Shown in pieces: positions 60,934 through 64,000 of a stretch of DNA of 64,000 bases. This stretch comes from Dyadobacter sp. SG02. GTDB lineage: Bacteria; Bacteroidota; Bacteroidia; Cytophagales; Spirosomataceae. The stretch is taken from the NCBI RefSeq assembly GCF_900109045.1, contig NZ_FNYL01000010.1, positions 62,001-126,000 of the forward strand. Direction: 5' to 3'. The translations under genes were made by a program, and so were the position numbers. Below the pieces are notes generated by a model that was not told where the DNA came from, searched no databases, and saw nothing but the letters and a program-made list of their open reading frames with translations. Numbering within the stretch: position 1 is the stretch's first letter; every line of letters begins with the position of its first letter.

Positions 60934-62454
60934 TTGAAGCAATTGATTTCCAGATATCAAAAGGCGAGTATCGGGGAAAAGAATAAAGTCGCGGACAACA
61001 CTATCGCGTTCATCAATGCCAATCTGGCGCGCATTTCATCCGAACTGGTTCAGGTTGAAACCCGTATCGAGCATTTTCGTAAGCGCCACCGGGTGATCGA
61101 TATGGCGGAAGACAGCCGCCAGGCGCTGCAAAATTTGAATACAAATGCATCGGAGGAAAAGCAGCTGGCGGTGCATTTGAAAATCGTGAAGCTGCTGGAA
61201 GGACATTTGCGTGCAAAGCCCTCGGCGGCCATTCCCTCCGCATTATATCCGCAAGAGGGCAATTTTGAAGCTTTGATAGGGAAATACAATGAAATGGAGC
61301 TGTCGCGTACCAGGGCGCTGGCCTCGCTCGCTCCCGGTCATCCCGACATCCGGTCTATCGAAAAGCAGATGGAGGTGCTGAGAACCAATCTTTTCGACGC
61401 GATTCAAAATCAGAAACAGGAACTGGCTTTAAGCATTTCCGCCATTCATGCATATGGCAAAGGTTTCGAGGCCGAAATCTCGCGGCTGCCGGGGCATCAG
61501 CGTGCATTGTTGTCGCAATCACGCGAGCAGGGTATCCAGCAGGAGTTGTATTTGTTTTTGCTTAAAAAGCGGATGGAAACAGCGATTTCCCGCTCGGCTA
61601 ACATTGCCAATGCAAGGGTAATCGATCCACCAAAGGCCAGCCCGCTACCTGTCTCACCCAACCGGCAGCTTACAATACTCGTTGCCTTCCTTGCAGGTCT
61701 GCTTGCGCCCGCCTGTGTGATCTATGTTGGGCAAATCTTCAACAACAAAATCACATCGAAGGACGATATCTCGCGGCAATGCGATGTGACGATTATCGGA
61801 GAAATCAGCCAGCAAAGCCGCGCGGACAGGTTAAGCAGGAACAACGTCCGCAGCCTGCTTCGGGAACAGTTCCGTTCATTACGCACGAATATCCAGTTTG
61901 TTGTCGGCGAGCGGCAAAATACCGTGGTACTTCTGACTTCCTCGATGGCGGATGAAGGCAAATCGTTCGTAGCAATGCACCTCGCGCATTCGCTCGCGCT
62001 CGCATCCAGGAAGGTGCTGCTTGTCGACTTCGACCTGAGAAAGCCTACACTCGCCTCCCTATTGAACCTGCGCCCCGAAGGTGTAACGGAACACATCGCA
62101 TTGGAAAAGGACCTACTCATTCAGCAATGTGCCAACGGGCCGCCTTTTGATTTTATCGCGGCCGGCATGCAGTCGATGGACGATACTATGCTTTCGCCCA
62201 AAATCGCGGGGCTTATTCCGGCACTCAAAGCTGGGTACGACTATGTGCTGCTCGACAGCCCGCCCGTGGGGTTAGTCGCCGACGCGCGGCTACTCGGTCC
62301 CTATGCAGACATGACATTGTACATCGTCAGGCAACATTTCACATTCATCCATCAACTCGCGGAATTGCAGAAAGCAAGTGAGCAATTGCCTGATTTACAA
62401 ATCGTTATCAACGGCACCCGCGACTTACACCGGTATCAGTACAATTACTATTAG
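60934..62454 (+). CDS. C-terminal fragment: coiled coil, membrane helix 2 and BY-kinase domain
   Basis: 506 residues if a TTG at 60934 could start; the first ATG in frame is 61099. Residues 246-268 form the membrane helix and 336-506 the kinase with Walker A (GKS at 342-344) and Tyr cluster at the extreme C-terminus. Separate translation would give a protein beginning in the periplasmic region without a signal, so it is probably not functional alone. The stop is 28 bases before neuB. Confidence 0.55.
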   Translation: MKQLISRYQKASIGEKNKVADNTIAFINANLARISSELVQVETRIEHFRKRHRVIDMAEDSRQALQNLNTNASEEKQLAVHLKIVKLLEGHLRAKPSAAIPSALYPQEGNFEALIGKYNEMELSRTRALASLAPGHPDIRSIEKQMEVLRTNLFDAIQNQKQELALSISAIHAYGKGFEAEISRLPGHQRALLSQSREQGIQQELYLFLLKKRMETAISRSANIANARVIDPPKASPLPVSPNRQLTILVAFLAGLLAPACVIYVGQIFNNKITSKDDISRQCDVTIIGEISQQSRADRLSRNNVRSLLREQFRSLRTNIQFVVGERQNTVVLLTSSMADEGKSFVAMHLAHSLALASRKVLLVDFDLRKPTLASLLNLRPEGVTEHIALEKDLLIQQCANGPPFDFIAAGMQSMDDTMLSPKIAGLIPALKAGYDYVLLDSPPVGLVADARLLGPYADMTLYIVRQHFTFIHQLAELQKASEQLPDLQIVINGTRDLHRYQYNYY

Positions 62455-62482
62455 CATTCATTCAACCCAAAAAAACACACCT

Positions 62483-63496
62483 ATGAAACAGCATATTTAT
62501 GTTATCGGAGAAATTGGCCAGGCACACGAAGGCAGCATCGGCCTCGCGCATGCGTATGTGGATGCGCTTGCACAAGCAGGAGCTAATGCGGCCAAGTTCC
62601 AGGTTCACATCGCCGACGCCGAAAGTAGTATTTACGAAGATTTTCGCGTTCAGATGCCCTATCAGAATGGATCGCGCTATGATTACTGGAAACGTATGGA
62701 ATTCAGCGCGGAGGAATGGGAAGGGCTGAAAAAGCATTGCGAGAAAGCCGGGCTGGACTTTCTGGCTAGCCCGTTCTCATTGGCAGCGGTGGAATTATTG
62801 AACAGGATCGGGGTGGTCGGTTTTAAAATCGGGTCGGGTGAAGTGGACAACCTGCCGATGCTGGACAAGATCGCCACAACGGGAAAACCGGTCATATTAT
62901 CGTCCGGGATGAGCTCATGGACGGAACTCGACCTTGCCGTGGCATTCCTGCAAGCGCGGGGCACGACCGTTTCCATTCTTCAATGCACAACGGCCTATCC
63001 GGCCAAGCCACATCAATGGGGGCTGAATGTGATGTTCGAAATGAGTCAGCGCTACCAGATTTCGGTAGGCTTCTCAGACCATTCGGGCGACATTTTCGCT
63101 TGCCTTGCAGCCGCTTCACTGGGAGCGCGCCTGCTCGAATTCCATGTCACATTCGATAAGCGGATGAGCAATCCCGATGCCACATCCTCGCTGACTTTGC
63201 GGCAGGCGGCCACCCTCATCGCTGGCATTCGCAGGATAGAGACCGCATTGAATTTTCCCGTAAACAAGGATACGAACGCAAATTTTTCACGGCTGAAAAG
63301 CATGTTCGGCAAATCCCTGGCCGTAAATCGCGACCTGCGGAAAGGAGAGCAAATCCAATGCACCGATCTTGAAACCAAGAAACCGGCTGGTTTCGGCCTG
63401 GCTCCTACACGTTATCAGGAAGTACTGGGTAAAACGCTGACGCGAGATATCGCGCAATGGGAATTTCTCACCGAAAACCACCTCACCCATGCGTAA
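62483..63496 (+). CDS. neuB: N-acetylneuraminate synthase family protein (NeuB-like)
   Basis: 337 residues from the ATG at 62483; the frame is open further upstream but that part overlaps the kinase gene. The NeuB TIM barrel (IGEIGQAHEGSIGLAHAYVD, AAKFQVHIAD, KIGSGEVDNLPML, ILSSGMSSW, LQCTTAYPAKP, GFSDHSGD) is followed by a C-terminal antifreeze/SAF-like domain (KSLAVNRDLRKGEQI). It condenses PEP with an N-acetylated sugar to make a nonulosonic acid. It overlaps neuC by 8 bases. Sialic versus legionaminic or related acid cannot be decided. Confidence 0.88.
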   Translation: MKQHIYVIGEIGQAHEGSIGLAHAYVDALAQAGANAAKFQVHIADAESSIYEDFRVQMPYQNGSRYDYWKRMEFSAEEWEGLKKHCEKAGLDFLASPFSLAAVELLNRIGVVGFKIGSGEVDNLPMLDKIATTGKPVILSSGMSSWTELDLAVAFLQARGTTVSILQCTTAYPAKPHQWGLNVMFEMSQRYQISVGFSDHSGDIFACLAAASLGARLLEFHVTFDKRMSNPDATSSLTLRQAATLIAGIRRIETALNFPVNKDTNANFSRLKSMFGKSLAVNRDLRKGEQIQCTDLETKKPAGFGLAPTRYQEVLGKTLTRDIAQWEFLTENHLTHA

Positions 63497-64000
63497 AATC
63501 TGCGTCGTAATCACCGCCCGGGCCAGTTACAGCCGGATCAAAACCGTACTGACGGCCATTCAGGCTCACCCAAGGCTCGATTTGCAAATAGTCGTAACCG
63601 GCAGCGCGCTGGTCGACAGGTTTGGCAATATCATTCCATATCTGGAAGCCGAAGCACTGCCGGTTTCAGCCATCATACCTAATCTGCTGGATGTAGAAAG
63701 CGATACGGCCTCCGCCAAGACGACCGGGCTGGCCGTGATCGAGCTGGCGACCTTTTTTGCCAACCATCGTCCGGACGTCGTGGTCACCGTCGCCGACCGG
63801 TTCGAAACCATTGCAACGGCGATTGCAGCCGTAAACATGAATATTCCGCTTGCCCACATTCAGGGCGGCGAAATGACCGGTAACATCGACGACCGGATCA
63901 GGAACAGCATTTCACAACTCGCCGACCTGCATTTCGTCGCTACCGAAAACGCGCGCGCACGGCTCATTCACATGGGACTTTCCCCGCAAAAGGTTTTTTA
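63489..64000 (+). CDS. neuC: UDP-N-acetylglucosamine 2-epimerase (hydrolysing), NeuC-like, cut by window end
   Basis: The first 170 residues are present, from the ATG at 63489, which overlaps the neuB stop by 8 bases. The GT-B-like epimerase motifs ARASYSRIKTVLTAI, VVTVADRFETIATAIAA and HIQGGEMTGNIDDRIRNS, followed by LADLHFVATENARARL, match the hydrolysing epimerase subfamily. This makes the sugar precursor for the NeuB step. The C-terminus is beyond the window. Confidence 0.87.
   Translation, partial: MRKICVVITARASYSRIKTVLTAIQAHPRLDLQIVVTGSALVDRFGNIIPYLEAEALPVSAIIPNLLDVESDTASAKTTGLAVIELATFFANHRPDVVVTVADRFETIATAIAAVNMNIPLAHIQGGEMTGNIDDRIRNSISQLADLHFVATENARARLIHMGLSPQKVF

Larger units (their letters stand above)
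60208..62454 (+). pseudogene. Wzc-like bacterial tyrosine kinase interrupted by an in-frame TGA
   Basis: Reading straight through one stop (TGA, 60916-60918) gives a continuous 748-codon Wzz/Wzc-type protein. It has an N-terminal membrane helix (about 27-48), a Wzz periplasmic domain, a long coiled coil, a second membrane helix, and a C-terminal BY-kinase. That kinase has Walker A SSMADEGKSF, Walker A' VLLVDFDLRKP, Walker B DYVLLDSPP and a Tyr-rich tail RYQYNYY. The frame does not shift across the stop, and VQDVLP-stop-KGEAILKQLI reads like a normal Wzz segment with one residue replaced; CGA to TGA (Arg to stop) is the simplest change. It controls polysaccharide chain length or export if functional. 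It is either a recent nonsense mutation, a sequencing error, or read-through. Confidence 0.8.

Noticed and set aside
1..64000. CRISPR arrays, insertion sequences, prophage
   Set aside because: No regularly spaced repeats, transposase, integrase or phage structural genes were found in the window.

Overview
This window looks like chromosomal DNA of a Bacteroidota bacterium, most probably Cytophagales and close to Dyadobacter. The evidence is a roughly 50% GC content, a SusC/RagA-type receptor, a secreted protein with a type IX secretion (T9SS) C-terminal signal, an OmpA protein with TSP3-like repeats, many small lipoproteins, and the recurrent Bacteroidota -7 promoter box TAnnTTTG upstream of at least ten genes. 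I found one tRNA gene, no rRNA, no CRISPR array, and no recognisable transposase or integrase. The genus is an inference from gene content only.

Layout. 1-12.3 kb holds an ABC1/UbiB kinase with a TetR-like gene, a secreted FAD-linked oxidase, a MocR regulator divergent from a TonB receptor, an alpha/beta hydrolase, a quinone oxidoreductase with YccF, an antitoxin followed by a RelE/ParE toxin fused in frame to an RluE-type pseudouridine synthase, a DUF3500 protein and dGTPase. 12.4-17.3 kb is a signalling operon: FIST sensor, PAS histidine kinase, stand-alone receiver and REC-PAS-kinase-REC hybrid. 17.3-20.1 kb is a two-subunit molybdopterin oxidoreductase.

20.3-30.1 kb carries all four members of the ligase-associated DNA damage response cassette (MBL exonuclease, ATP-dependent ligase, Lhr-like helicase, PdeM phosphoesterase). 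The cassette is split between ligase and helicase by a 2.7 kb AT-richer island with a DUF433/DUF5615 pair, a DUF4143 ATPase and a VapBC-like pair. A second DUF4143 ATPase follows PdeM behind a perfect 24-bp palindrome.

30.2-39.2 kb has an orphan SusC-like receptor, a DUF5618 protein, a metal-chelate ABC importer (lipoprotein, permease, ATPase), and an operon of NTF2-like, GNAT and nitrilase-superfamily genes. 39.8-50.6 kb has a T9SS cargo protein, a sugar dehydrogenase fused to cytochrome c with two tandem amidohydrolases, a lipoprotein plus YjbH-like barrel operon, and a dienelactone hydrolase. 51.4-53.6 kb is an AT-rich stretch with a frameshifted SpvB/RHS remnant and a YD-like lipoprotein, next to tRNA-Asn. 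From 53.8 kb onward come rsmG, a GT2 glycosyltransferase, tgt and an OmpA protein, and then a surface glycan locus: glf, a Wzc-like tyrosine kinase interrupted by an in-frame TGA, neuB and neuC (cut by the window edge).

The observations most worth following are the interrupted repair cassette with its two nearly leaderless ATPase genes, the toxin-RluE fusion, the 24-bp palindrome, and the in-frame stop in the tyrosine kinase.
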